Below are positions 32,680 to 41,268 of a stretch of DNA of 49,062 nucleotides, piece after piece. A program made the translations under genes and the position numbers. Source of the stretch: Hyphomonadaceae bacterium (GTDB lineage: Bacteria; Pseudomonadota; Alphaproteobacteria; Caulobacterales; Aquidulcibacteraceae). Under the pieces are notes generated by a model. It searched no databases, had not been told where the DNA came from, and saw only the letters and a list, made by a program, of their open reading frames with translations. Within the stretch, counting starts at the first letter, position 1; each line of letters begins with the position of its first letter. The DNA lies in NCBI GenBank assembly GCA_021731815.1, contig JAKFWO010000016.1, positions 1-49,062 of the forward strand, written 5' to 3'.

Positions 32680-33528
32680 ATGCAGATCATCGAACGGTTT
32701 TCGGGTTTGGCCGAACATTATGATGCGCTGTTATGCGATGTCTGGGGGGTCGTCCATAATGGACGAATTGCCTTTGACCGCGCCACCGATGCCCTTGTCC
32801 GCTTCCGTGCCATGGGCAAGCAGGTGATCCTGCTGACCAATGCCCCGCGGCCCGGCTTCATCATTCCGCCGCAGCTCGACCGGCTTGGCGTGCCGCGCAC
32901 CGCATGGGATGCCGTGGTGACCTCGGGCGATGTCTCCCATACCGAAATCGCCGCCCGCGCGCCGGGGCCGATGTTCAAGCTCGGCCCGGAAAAGGACCTC
33001 GAACTTTATACCGGGCTCGCGGTGGATTTTGTTTCCGGGATGAGCGCGGCGAAAACCATCGTCTGCACCGGTCCCTTCGATGAGGCCCGCGAAACGCCGG
33101 AGGATTACCGCGCGCGCTTTGTGGAAGCGATTGCGGCGGGTGCCGAAATGATCTGCGTCAATCCCGATAAGATCGTCCGTTTCGGCGACCGGCTGATCTA
33201 TTGCGCAGGGGCGCTGGCCGAACTCTATGCCGAACTCGGCGGTCGGGTGGTGACCGCGGGCAAGCCGCATGCGCCCATCTATGACGCGGCCTTGCGCATG
33301 CTTGCGGGGATCGCCGGGCGGCCAGTCGATCCCGCCCGGGTGCTGGCGATCGGCGACGGGCACGAGACGGATATTCTGGGGGCCAATCGCGCGGGGCTCG
33401 ATTGCCTGTTCATCGCCACGGGCATCCATGCCGAGCGGCTGGCCGATTTTTCCGTCGCAAATCTCGAGGCGATCCTTGCCGAGGCCAATGCGCAGGCGCA
33501 ATATGCGGCCCGGGAACTCATCTGGTAA
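32680..33528 (+). CDS. TIGR01459-type HAD hydrolase
   Basis: 282 residues. HAD class IIA: motif I ALLCDVWGVVHNG (the DxWGx variant with the nucleophile Asp), VILLTNAPRPG, the Lys region TAGKPHAPIYDAALRML and motif IV LAIGDGHETDILGANRAGLD. It is probably a phosphatase of a small phosphorylated metabolite, as in the NagD/PGP group; the substrate is unknown. The ATG at 32680 starts just before the conserved region, and the upstream in-frame 62 codons are not family-like. pgsA follows 76 bp downstream. Confidence 0.88.
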   Translation: MQIIERFSGLAEHYDALLCDVWGVVHNGRIAFDRATDALVRFRAMGKQVILLTNAPRPGFIIPPQLDRLGVPRTAWDAVVTSGDVSHTEIAARAPGPMFKLGPEKDLELYTGLAVDFVSGMSAAKTIVCTGPFDEARETPEDYRARFVEAIAAGAEMICVNPDKIVRFGDRLIYCAGALAELYAELGGRVVTAGKPHAPIYDAALRMLAGIAGRPVDPARVLAIGDGHETDILGANRAGLDCLFIATGIHAERLADFSVANLEAILAEANAQAQYAARELIW

Positions 33529-33604
33529 CAGATCGGTACGCGACGGATGGCGGCGCTGCATTATTGCTCTGCCCGGACTGCGTGCCTTCCTCTATAATTT
33601 GCCC

Positions 33605-34198
33605 ATGATCATGTCTGCGCTGCGCCTCTTTCCCAATGGGCTGACCCTTTTGCGGCTGTTGCTTGCCGTGTTCATCCTGTGGGCGGTGCTGCGCGGGCAT
33701 ACTGCCTGGGCGTGGTGGGCGATTGCGGCGGCCGGGCTGAGCGATCTGCTCGATGGCATGATCGCGCGTGCGCTGAAGGCGGAGAGCGCCTTTGGCCAAA
33801 AGCTCGATCCGATCGCCGACAAGGCTGTGGTTACGGCGGCCCTCCTGCCGATTGCCGCTTCTTATTTCGGACAGGTGGCCATGCCAGGCGTGCTGATTTT
33901 TACCGCAGCCGCGATCATCATGATCCGCGACTGGGGAATCGAGCTTCTGCGCCTCATCGCCGCGCGCAAGGGGCACGCGATGGTGCCGGGCCGGCTCGCC
34001 AAGATCAAGACGGCCGTCGAATATGCAGCCTTGCTCACCATCTATGGTGCGAGCGCTTTTGGTGCCCTCAATGCAGCCATCGGGCCCGATCTGCTGCGTT
34101 ATGGCATGTTCATTCTGCTGTTGGCCGCACTGCTCGCCGTGATTACCGGAGCAGGCTATGTGGTTGGATTCATGCGCCGGCCACTCACAGACCGGTAG
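33605..34198 (+). CDS. pgsA: CDP-diacylglycerol-glycerol-3-phosphate 3-phosphatidyltransferase
   Basis: 197 residues and about five membrane helices. The CDP-alcohol phosphotransferase signature is complete: SDLLDGMIARALKAESAFGQ followed by KLDPIADK (D-G-x2-A-R-x8-G-x3-D-x3-D). N-terminus LFPNGLTLLRLLLAV is normal for PgsA. It makes phosphatidylglycerophosphate at the inner membrane. Starts at 33605 or 33611 are both possible, with weak ribosome sites, so translation may depend on the upstream HAD gene. Confidence 0.93.
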   Translation: MIMSALRLFPNGLTLLRLLLAVFILWAVLRGHTAWAWWAIAAAGLSDLLDGMIARALKAESAFGQKLDPIADKAVVTAALLPIAASYFGQVAMPGVLIFTAAAIIMIRDWGIELLRLIAARKGHAMVPGRLAKIKTAVEYAALLTIYGASAFGALNAAIGPDLLRYGMFILLLAALLAVITGAGYVVGFMRRPLTDR

Positions 34199-34220
34199 AA
34201 TGCCCGTGACGGGATTCCGG

Positions 34221-34598
34221 TCAGTATCCGTGCAGGGTCAATCGGCAGCTTTCCCCAAGCGAGGGACGCGCCACACTGACCCATACGAGGCCGGGAAGCG
34301 CCGCTGCAAGGCGCCCGGCCACGAACGCACAGATGCGCTCCAGGGTCGGGGTTTCGAGACCGGGGATCTCGTTAAGCAGGCGATGGTCGAGATCTGTGCG
34401 AACTTGCTCGAGCGCCGCACCAAGGATGGCGAAATCCTCAACCCATTCCTTGTCAGGATCAAGCGGACGCGCGATCGCGGCTTCCAGCCGGAAGGAATGT
34501 CCGTGCAGGCGACGTCGCGAATCATCTGCGCCGCCGCTCACGAGATAATGTGCGGCCTCGAAATGGACGGCTTTGGCGATTTCACACTTCCCGATCAT
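34221..34598 (-). CDS. 6-carboxytetrahydropterin synthase (QueD/PTPS)-like protein with altered active site
   Basis: 125 residues. The three zinc His are present (FEAAHYL and LHGHSFRLE), as is the LDHRLLNEIPGLETPTLERI segment with the Asp-His pair. When aligned to E. coli QueD, the catalytic Cys of the CGRLHGHS motif is Arg here (SRRRLHGHS), and the Glu of VKET appears replaced (VARP). So it is probably not a standard QueD. It could be a PTPS paralogue with other chemistry or an inactive binder. It is convergent with pgsA. Confidence 0.75.
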   Translation of the reverse strand: MIGKCEIAKAVHFEAAHYLVSGGADDSRRRLHGHSFRLEAAIARPLDPDKEWVEDFAILGAALEQVRTDLDHRLLNEIPGLETPTLERICAFVAGRLAAALPGLVWVSVARPSLGESCRLTLHGY

Positions 34599-34747
34599 CA
34601 GGAAATTCCGGTGGATTCAGAAGGATTGCTGCCCTCGAAACGGGGCAGGGGCGGGGCATAGGCCAGACTTCGCCCGAATGGAAGCCTTTTGCCGGGATTT
34701 GGAGCAGGTCAATGACGGCTCTGCCCGAATCCTCGCCGAATGGGCCA

Positions 34748-34811
34748 AATCATTTGGCCCGAATCATTTGGCCCGAATCAATTGGCCCGAATCAATTGGC
34801 AAGAATCATTC
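34748..34811. repeat. 14-bp tandem array spanning the acyl-CoA dehydrogenase stop codon
   Basis: AATCATTTGGCCCG-like units at exact 14-bp spacing (AATC at 34748, 34762, 34776, 34790, 34804). On the minus strand each holds TGA; the gene stop (34808-34806) is the first of five, falling in all three frames. Confidence 0.93.
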
Positions 34812-36101
34812 CGCCGCATTCGCCCGCATGGCTTTCGGGTCCACGCCCATCCGCGCCATCGCCTTGCCCAGTTCGATCCGGGCGATGGTCCGACAATGGA
34901 CCTCATCCGGACCATCGGCGAGGCGCAAAGTGCGGATCCCGGCATAGGCCCGCGCAAGGCCGACATCCCCCGACACCCCCGCCCCGCCAAAGGCCTGAAT
35001 GGCATCATCGATCACCTTGAGCGCCATGCGGGGCGCGGCGACCTTGATCATGGCGATTTCCGAGCGCGCCACCTTGTTTCCGGCCACATCCATCATCCAC
35101 GCCGCCTTGAGGCACAGAAGACGGGTCATGTCGATCTCGATCCGCGCCTCGGCAATGCGCTGCTCCCAGATCGAATGCTCGGCGATGCGCTTGCCAAAGG
35201 CACTGCGCGACAGGAGACGTTCGCACATCAGTTCCAGCGCCCGTTCGGCCGCCCCGATGGTGCGCATGCAATGATGGATGCGGCCCGGCCCCAGCCGGCC
35301 CTGGGCGATCTCGAATCCGCGGCCCTCGCCAAGGATGAGATTTTCCGCCGGCACCCGGACATTGTCGAGCACGATCTCGTAATGGCCATGCGGGGCATCG
35401 TCATAGCCGAAGACCGGCAAAAAGCGCTTGCGTGTCACGCCGGGCGTGTCGAGCGGCACCAGGATCTGGCTCTGCCGCGAATATTTATGCGCGGTGCGGT
35501 CGGTCTTGCCCATCAGAATGGCGATCTTGCAGCGCGGATCGCCCGCGCCGCTGCTCCACCATTTCACGCCATTGATGACATAATCATCGCCCTCGCGGCG
35601 GATGTCGGTCTCGATATTGGCGGCGTCCGAGGAGGCAACGCCCGGCTCGGTCATGAGAAAGGCCGAACGGATCTCCCCGTTCATCAGGGGCGCGAGCCAT
35701 TCCCGCTTCTGGGCGAGCGAGCCATAACGCTGCAATACTTCCATATTGCCGGTATCAGGGGCCGAGCAATTGAATACTTCGGAAGCCCACAGGACCCGGC
35801 CCATGATCTCGGCCAGCGGGGCATATTCGAGATTGGTGAGCAGTGGCCCCTCGAACCCGAATTCGCCGGCATTGTCGCCTGCATGATCATTCGGCCCGGG
35901 CGGCATGAACAGGTTCCACAGCCCGGCGCGGCGGGCGAGCGGCTTCAATTCCTCGATGATCGGCACCACCTGCCAGCGATCGGCCCCGAAATCAGCCAAT
36001 TGCTGTGCAAAGACCGGCTCATTGGGATAGATATGCGCCGCCATGAAGGCTTCGAGCCGCGCAATATAATCCGCGGTTGTATCGCTGTGCCCGAAATGCA
36101 T
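34806..36101 (-). CDS. Acyl-CoA dehydrogenase, ACAD10/11-like
   Basis: 431 residues. [18 protein letters not shown] (flavin/substrate site), [40 protein letters not shown] and [20 protein letters not shown] follow the acyl-CoA dehydrogenase order, with [20 protein letters not shown] and [20 protein letters not shown] at the C-terminus. The closest match in style is the ACAD10/ACAD11-type group. It should oxidise acyl-CoA with FAD; chain length unknown. It probably shares a transcript with hemB and def upstream (gap 70 bp). The stop lies in a 14-bp array. Confidence 0.92.
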   Translation of the reverse strand: MHFGHSDTTADYIARLEAFMAAHIYPNEPVFAQQLADFGADRWQVVPIIEELKPLARRAGLWNLFMPPGPNDHAGDNAGEFGFEGPLLTNLEYAPLAEIMGRVLWASEVFNCSAPDTGNMEVLQRYGSLAQKREWLAPLMNGEIRSAFLMTEPGVASSDAANIETDIRREGDDYVINGVKWWSSGAGDPRCKIAILMGKTDRTAHKYSRQSQILVPLDTPGVTRKRFLPVFGYDDAPHGHYEIVLDNVRVPAENLILGEGRGFEIAQGRLGPGRIHHCMRTIGAAERALELMCERLLSRSAFGKRIAEHSIWEQRIAEARIEIDMTRLLCLKAAWMMDVAGNKVARSEIAMIKVAAPRMALKVIDDAIQAFGGAGVSGDVGLARAYAGIRTLRLADGPDEVHCRTIARIELGKAMARMGVDPKAMRANAAE

Positions 36102-36171
36102 GGGAGATCGCTTTCAATGGAGAGTGGTGCGATCGTTTATCGCCATTTTTCCGCCGAAAGCAAAGGTCGCG

Positions 36172-37173
36172 TCAGCTTCCGGCCAGAATCTCCGCGGCCT
36201 CGGGTGCCCAATAGCTGATGATCGCGTCCGCCCCGGCGCGCCGGAAACAGGTGAGCGATTCCATCATCACCCGAGGCCCGTCGAGCCAGCCATTGGCGGC
36301 CGCGGCCTTCATCATCGCATATTCGCCCGACACCTGAAACACGACGACCGGCACCCCGAAGGCATGCTTGATGCGCCAGACCATATCGAGATAAGGCAGG
36401 CCCGGCTTGACCATGATCATGTCCGCCCCTTCGGCGAGGTCGAGCGCGGCCTCGCGCAGGCCTTCATCGCCATTGGCGGGGTCCATCTGATAGGTCTTCT
36501 TGTCGCCCCGGAGGGCCTTGGCCGAGCCGATCGCGTCGCGATAGGGGCCATAAAAGCCCGAGGCATATTTGGCCGAATAAGCAAGGAGCATCACATTTTC
36601 GTGACCTGCCTGGTCGAGTGCCCGGCGGATCGCACCCACGCGGCCATCCATCATGTCGGAAGGCGCGATGACATCGGCCCCGGCCCGGGCCTGCATCAGC
36701 GCCTGGGCGACGAGGCATTCCACCGTCGCATCATTGGGGATGACATTGCCCTCGAGCAGCCCGTCATGGCCATGATCCGTAAAGGGGTCGAGCGCCACAT
36801 CGCAGACCACGCCGATATCGGGGACCGCATCCTTGATCGCCCGGATCGACCTGGCCACGAGCCCATCGGGATTATTGGCTTCGGAACCGCGCGCATCCTT
36901 TTTCGCCGGGTCGATATGGGGAAAGATTGCCAGTGCCGGAATGCCCAGTGCGCGCGCGCGTCTGGCCTCTGCGGCGGCGGCCTCCGGTGACAGCCGAAAT
37001 ACGCCGGGCATTGAGGGGACGGGGATCCGCGCCTCCGCACCGTCATGCACCACCATGGACCAGATCAGATCGGCGGGCGCCAGCCGGTTCTCGCGAACAA
37101 GGCTGCGCACCCATTCGTGCTGGCGCAACCTGCGCATGCGGGTATCGGGAAAGGCCTGTGGAAAATGCGGCAC
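36172..37173 (-). CDS. hemB: Delta-aminolevulinic acid dehydratase (porphobilinogen synthase)
   Basis: 333 residues. The two active-site Lys lie in LLAYSAKYASGFYGP and ADMIMVKPGLPYLDM, with DAIGSAKALRGDKKTYQMDP between. The metal loop LDPFTDHGHDGLLEGN is Asp-rich rather than Cys-rich, so it is the Mg2+-type rather than Zn2+-type enzyme. It makes porphobilinogen for haem and related tetrapyrroles. Lies 63 bp after def on the same strand. Confidence 0.97.
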   Translation of the reverse strand: MPHFPQAFPDTRMRRLRQHEWVRSLVRENRLAPADLIWSMVVHDGAEARIPVPSMPGVFRLSPEAAAAEARRARALGIPALAIFPHIDPAKKDARGSEANNPDGLVARSIRAIKDAVPDIGVVCDVALDPFTDHGHDGLLEGNVIPNDATVECLVAQALMQARAGADVIAPSDMMDGRVGAIRRALDQAGHENVMLLAYSAKYASGFYGPYRDAIGSAKALRGDKKTYQMDPANGDEGLREAALDLAEGADMIMVKPGLPYLDMVWRIKHAFGVPVVVFQVSGEYAMMKAAAANGWLDGPRVMMESLTCFRRAGADAIISYWAPEAAEILAGS

Positions 37174-37236
37174 GCGACCTCCCCTGATCCCGGATCAGTT
37201 CATCATTCAAAGGAAAATTTGGCGGATCGGCCGGCT

Positions 37237-37782
37237 TTATTCCGCAGCGACCCGGGAGCTTTTCTTCGCCCGGTTGCGCTCGGCGACACCTTTTTTCACC
37301 TTCTCCACGGCGCGGCTGCGCTTGATCCGGGTGAGGTAATCGATGAACACTACGCCTTCGAGATGGTCCATTTCGTGCTGGATGCAGACGGCATAAAGCC
37401 CGTCGGCCCATTCCTCGATCAGGTTTCCGTGGTAATCGAGATAGCGAATTTTCACGCGCGCGGCGCGCTCGATATCGTCCCACACATCGGGAACAGACAG
37501 GCAGCCTTCTTCGAAGCTCGCGACTTCCGCAGAGCTTTCAAGGATTTCCGGATTGGCGAAGAAGCGCGGGGCCGGTGGCTCGTCCTCGCGCGCCAGATCC
37601 ATGACGATGACGTTGCGCAACACCCCCAATTGCACCGCAGCGAGCCCGATGCCGGGGGCGGCATACATTGTCTCCAGCATGTCATCCATGAGCGCGCGAA
37701 TGTCATCATCCACCCGCTCGACGGGCAGTGATTTTTCCTTCAGGATCGGGTTGGGAACCGTAAGGATGGGACGAATGGCCAT
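37237..37782 (-). CDS. def: Peptide deformylase
   Basis: 181 residues. All three motifs: GIGLAAVQ (I), EGCLSVPD (II, metal Cys) and QHEMDHLEG (III, HExxH metal site and catalytic Glu). It removes the formyl group from nascent N-termini. The ATG at 37782 ([12 protein letters not shown]) fits the family; its ribosome site is weak. A Lys/Arg-rich C-terminal tail is present. The usual partner fmt is not adjacent; hemB follows. Confidence 0.97.
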   Translation of the reverse strand: MAIRPILTVPNPILKEKSLPVERVDDDIRALMDDMLETMYAAPGIGLAAVQLGVLRNVIVMDLAREDEPPAPRFFANPEILESSAEVASFEEGCLSVPDVWDDIERAARVKIRYLDYHGNLIEEWADGLYAVCIQHEMDHLEGVVFIDYLTRIKRSRAVEKVKKGVAERNRAKKSSRVAAE

Positions 37783-37957
37783 GGCTTTGCAGTCTGTCTC
37801 GTTTCCGGCGGCGCGCGTGTCTGGCGGCAAAGACCAGCATCATATCTCCGGGAGATTTAAGCCCGGTGAAGCTCCGGCGCAAGACCCTCATGGCTCAGGG
37901 GAGCGCCTTTGGCCTCCTGTGAGCGGAGTGGTTGGAAAAACTGATTCGAGGACCCGT

Positions 37958-38632
37958 TTGGGCGAAATCTTTGTGCGGCTCGGTCTGTGGTGCAGTGCGG
38001 GTGCTTTGCTGGCAGCCTGCGTGACCGTTCCGGAATCACCGCCCGCCGCCGGGCGTGACCGCGCCGGCCCGCCCGCTCCCTTGCGAACCGAACGCCAACG
38101 CCCGGCCCAGGGCTTTTCCCCGGGCCGGACACTCGCGCTTTGCCCCGGTTCGCGGGCACCCTCGGGATTTACGATTGCATCCGACCGGACAATTACCGGC
38201 TATTCACCCTTTATCGCCACGCAAGCGGGGCCCCTGATGCGGGCGCCGGTCGATGCCGCCTGCCTGTCTTCGCCGTTTGGGCACCGACCTGGTGTCGGGG
38301 CTGGCACATTTCACCGCGGCCTCGACCTCGCCAATCGCGCCGGCAGCAATATCCGGGCGGCGGGCGACGGACGTGTCATATTTGCGGGCGAGGCGGGCGA
38401 TTACGGGCGCATGGTGCGCATCCTGCACGGCGCGGGCCTTGAAACTCTCTACGCCCATCTCGGTCCGGAATTGGCGCTTCCTGAAATCGGTGCCCAAATC
38501 TTCGCTGGCGAAATCATCGGGCGCATGGGTCAGACGGGCAATGCGACCGGTATCCATTTGCATTACGAGGTCTATGTGGATGGCGAACCGGTTGATCCGA
38601 TATCCTGGGGCCCTTCACCGGCCGGGGCGTGA
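37958..38632 (+). CDS. M23/LytM-family peptidoglycan hydrolase lipoprotein
   Basis: 224 residues from a TTG at 37958, with GAGG 6 nt upstream; this start yields a lipoprotein leader with lipobox ALLAAC (Cys21). After a Pro/Arg-rich linker the LytM domain begins at about residue 85. Zinc ligands are present: FHRGLDLAN (HxxxD) and GIHLHYEVYV (HxH), so it should be an active endopeptidase. The lipid anchor suggests a role at the outer or inner membrane in septal or side-wall hydrolysis. It is divergent from def. Confidence 0.85.
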   Translation: MGEIFVRLGLWCSAGALLAACVTVPESPPAAGRDRAGPPAPLRTERQRPAQGFSPGRTLALCPGSRAPSGFTIASDRTITGYSPFIATQAGPLMRAPVDAACLSSPFGHRPGVGAGTFHRGLDLANRAGSNIRAAGDGRVIFAGEAGDYGRMVRILHGAGLETLYAHLGPELALPEIGAQIFAGEIIGRMGQTGNATGIHLHYEVYVDGEPVDPISWGPSPAGA

Positions 38633-38658
38633 GCCCTGCCGGCTTCAGATGAACCCCT

Positions 38659-38814
38659 TCAGGCGACACGGCGGAGCGGTGCCGTCCGGCGCGCATTTTC
38701 TGCAGCCGCAAGGCGCGCATTGTCCGTCAGACGCGTGAGTTCGCGCTCGGGATGAAACAGGTCGGGACTTTCGCCGACCCGTGAGATGATATGCGGCGCA
38801 GCAAGGAAAAACAT
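38659..38814 (-). CDS. Small protein of unknown function (51 residues)
   Basis: MFFLAAPHIISRVGESPDLF then a helical, Arg/Ala-rich tail (RLTDNARLAAAENARRTAPL). Good ribosome site: AAAGGA 8 nt before the ATG at 38814. The codon pattern and amphipathic tail look real. About 100-120 bp upstream are two LexA-box-like words (38914-38950), so it may be damage-inducible (inference). Not recognised. Ends 26 bp from the stop of the convergent M23 gene. Confidence 0.5.
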   Translation of the reverse strand: MFFLAAPHIISRVGESPDLFHPERELTRLTDNARLAAAENARRTAPLRRVA

Positions 38815-38913
38815 GCAGGCATCCTTTCGCCGGCAGAAGCGGGAGGTCTTCCCCGGCAGTCCGGGAAGCACCGCGTCAGCAACGGTTCACATTCTGCCCG
38901 CTTCACAAGGCTT

Positions 38914-38950
38914 GTTCTTGTTTTTGTCTCAACGAGAACAAATCAAGTAC
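38914..38950. promoter_or_regulatory. LexA-box-like pair
   Basis: GTTCTTGTTTTTGTC (38914-38928) and GAACAAATCAAGTAC (38936-38950) resemble the alphaproteobacterial LexA box GTTC-N7-GTTC (or its complement). The second is one mismatch away at the half-sites; the first fits only with a shifted spacer. They also form a 7-bp inverted repeat, TTGTTCT/AGAACAA. Confidence 0.35.
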
Positions 38951-39071
38951 ATCCCTGTATTTGCCGGACAAGTGCCTGCAGAATGATTCGTTACCCCTAA
39001 CAAAAGGTAAAGTTCCGGGAAATTGCCCTTTGGGCGTTTCCCCGGTTGGACCGCAGCCCGGGGTTTCCGCG

Positions 39072-40910
39072 TCAGAGCGACAGCCGAAGATTGCGGATGC
39101 TCTCGCCGATTTCACGAAAAACATCCTCGAGCTGGGACCGGCTGGCGGCCGAATATGCATGTGAGGCCGACGTCGCACAGCGCTCATAGAGATCGAGCGT
39201 GGGCGCATCATTCACCCGAAAAATCACGGTATAGATCGTCACCCCATCGGCTTTCGCATTCCGACAGGTCAGCTCGAGGCGCTCATTCACATAGCCCACA
39301 AGCGCAGGGGCGTTCGTGATCCCGGTGCGGTTGAAGCGGAGAAAGCCGAGACCATGATAGTCGGAAATCGTCGGCTGGGCGGCACCGGTGAAGTGGTTTG
39401 CGGTCACCACCTCATTCTGGCCATCGGTCATCAGCACCATGATCTTGCGGGCGCGATCAAGGCCGAGCCCCTCGGTAAAGGGCGGACGCGGGGACAGTAC
39501 TTTCCAGCCCCAGGACGCACCGATCTGGGTATTGGTTCCACCCGCATTCCACGGCACCATCGCATTGATGCGGGCACGGACGGCATCGAAATCATCCGTC
39601 AGCGGCAAAATTTCGGTCGGGCAGGTGGCATTGGGGCCCGAGCCGATATAGCCAGTGCCCAAAGGTGGAATGGGCGTACCGCTTTCGGCCAGTGGGTTTA
39701 CATTGGCGTTGTTATATTTCACGATGTTGAACGATTGATAGTTGATGCGCTGGGCAAGCGTCAGCGGCTGAACACCATTGGTGGTCGTCCGGTTCAGATG
39801 GCGGACGGCATTCGCACCATTCGTGTTCCAGTAATTATCAAGATCGCCGACCCAGGAATTTCTTCCATCAACCAGCGACACAATTCCACTGTTGGCCGAA
39901 TTGACGAGCTGATTTTGTGGTCCATCGACGATAGCGGCGTCCGGTCCGAAATAGGGCACGAATTTCGTATCGGGGTCGCCTGACGGCGTAACGTCCTCCA
40001 CGTCATAGGGCTCGGGCAGGGCTTCGACGCAGCCTTTCCAGTCGGTATTGCGCAGGCCATTGAACAGGTCGAACACATTGACCTTGGCCGGATTGACGAT
40101 GAAGCAGGTGCTGCCGGCCTGGCGGATGGTGTATCCGGGCGGCAGCGACGGCGGATTGGCACAGCTGCTGAGCTGGGCAACATCGCGCCCCTCGAACCAT
40201 GCGCCATGATGCATGCTGTCGGCGCTGGTATCGAGAAATTCGGTCGGAAATTCATCACCGACATTGACTGTGGTGACAAAAGGCACCACGGCAAATTTCA
40301 GGAGGCCGGAAGGTGCACCTTCCTGCACCGCATCGACAAGGTCATTGGCCGCATCGCGCAAGGACTGGATATCATTGCGCATGGAGCCCGTATTGTCGAG
40401 CACAAGCGCGATCTCATGCGTATATTGCGCGCCGCTTTCGGCAAGCGCGACCACATTGACACCCACCGACTCGACCCCGGCGAGCGCGCCCACGGTTGTC
40501 AAAAGCCTGCCCGATGCCTCGACGACCAATTCCTGTTCTGGCGTAACATCGATACTGACTTCAAGATCGAGAAACCTGGCCCTCTCGTTAATGATCGCAT
40601 ATTGTGCGTCAAATACCTTCTCCGCAATTTCGGTCGCGGAGGTCGAGCGCCGGGCCAGCGGCAGATTGATATTGGTGTTCAGGTCCCGCGCACCAGCCAG
40701 CGCGGCGGCATCGGCCGCGTTTTGCAAGGACACCCGGAAAGAGATAGATCGGTTGTAGTCGATCGCAAAACCGCTCAGCGACAGGACTGCCGGCAGCGCG
40801 ATGACGAAAATGATCGCAAGGTTTGCGCGCCGGTCTTGCGCGAGGCGTCGCCAGAACCTGCCAAAAGCGTTTGCAGGTACGTTCCTCTGATCGCGTTCAA
40901 TCGATTGCAT
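39072..40910 (-). CDS. TadG-like pilus-assembly protein with von Willebrand factor A domain (copy 1)
   Basis: 612 residues from the ATG at 40910. N-terminal TadE/TadG segment: DRRANLAIIFVIALPAVLSL, one membrane helix, then GFAIDYNRSISFRVSLQNAA and DAAALAGARD. The vWA domain has the MIDAS-like start EIALVLDNTGSMRNDIQ and RKIMVLMTDGQNEVV late. Between them is a long insert rich in Asn/Gly/Pro (about residues 300-480) with DPDTKFVPYFGPDAA and PNATCPTEILPLTDDFDAV. Probably periplasmic, membrane-anchored, in Tad/Flp-type surface assembly, but no other tad genes are here. It is a tandem duplicate of the 41269-43104 gene. Confidence 0.88.
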   Translation of the reverse strand: MQSIERDQRNVPANAFGRFWRRLAQDRRANLAIIFVIALPAVLSLSGFAIDYNRSISFRVSLQNAADAAALAGARDLNTNINLPLARRSTSATEIAEKVFDAQYAIINERARFLDLEVSIDVTPEQELVVEASGRLLTTVGALAGVESVGVNVVALAESGAQYTHEIALVLDNTGSMRNDIQSLRDAANDLVDAVQEGAPSGLLKFAVVPFVTTVNVGDEFPTEFLDTSADSMHHGAWFEGRDVAQLSSCANPPSLPPGYTIRQAGSTCFIVNPAKVNVFDLFNGLRNTDWKGCVEALPEPYDVEDVTPSGDPDTKFVPYFGPDAAIVDGPQNQLVNSANSGIVSLVDGRNSWVGDLDNYWNTNGANAVRHLNRTTTNGVQPLTLAQRINYQSFNIVKYNNANVNPLAESGTPIPPLGTGYIGSGPNATCPTEILPLTDDFDAVRARINAMVPWNAGGTNTQIGASWGWKVLSPRPPFTEGLGLDRARKIMVLMTDGQNEVVTANHFTGAAQPTISDYHGLGFLRFNRTGITNAPALVGYVNERLELTCRNAKADGVTIYTVIFRVNDAPTLDLYERCATSASHAYSAASRSQLEDVFREIGESIRNLRLSL

Positions 40911-40995
40911 GGTAATGGCCTGTTCTCGGGTTGCAATGTGCAAACCAAGGACATCATCACCCGAATTATTTAAAATGGTGCTGAAAAAGTTCCGT

Positions 40996-41011
40996 CAATT
41001 TGAATCAGTTG
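40996..41011 (-). promoter_or_regulatory. Upstream element shared by the two vWA genes (copy 1)
   Basis: CAATTTGAATCAGTTG lies 86 bp upstream of the copy-1 ATG; CAATTTGCATCAATTG lies 85 bp upstream of copy 2. The spacing match supports both start choices and suggests a shared promoter or regulator site, or simply duplicated leader sequence. Confidence 0.45.
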
Positions 41012-41118
41012 ATTTGCGCAATGCCTTGGCCGTTTCCTCGACCTGACACATTTTCAACGCACTGATGCGCATTCGGACGAGAACCGGATCAGGTTTCGGA
41101 TTAGTCTATGTCCCTGCT

Positions 41119-41210
41119 CATATTGGGTCCCTGCTCATATTGGGTCCCTGCGCATATTGGGTCCCTGCGCATATTGGGTCCCTGCGCATATTGGGTCCCG
41201 CGCATTTTGG
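41119..41210. repeat. 17-bp tandem array between the two vWA genes
   Basis: CATATTGGGTCCCTGCT/G repeated about 5.5 times (units start at 41119, 41136, 41153, 41170, 41187, with a partial CATTTTGG at 41203). It lies about 60 bp beyond the copy-2 stop. Units are nearly identical, so the array is young. Confidence 0.95.
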
Positions 41211-41268
41211 ACTTGCGCCCCGGTTGAGCCACCGTTGACCCGGCGCAATTTCGCGAATACCGCGCGAC

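Larger units (their letters stand above)
40911..41268. other. Intergenic region between the two vWA genes
   Basis: 358 bp. Holds a conserved upstream element of copy 1 (40996-41011), an AT-rich stretch (about 40965-41020), and the 17-bp array at 41119-41210 near the 3' side of copy 2. Confidence 0.6.

Noticed and set aside
37553-37957. Longer version of the M23 protein starting at 37553
   Set aside because: The first 135 codons are the antisense of def and carry no signal. The TTG at 37958 gives a proper lipoprotein leader.
41119-41210. Possible CRISPR array
   Set aside because: Units are directly adjacent with no spacers and no cas genes are in the window.
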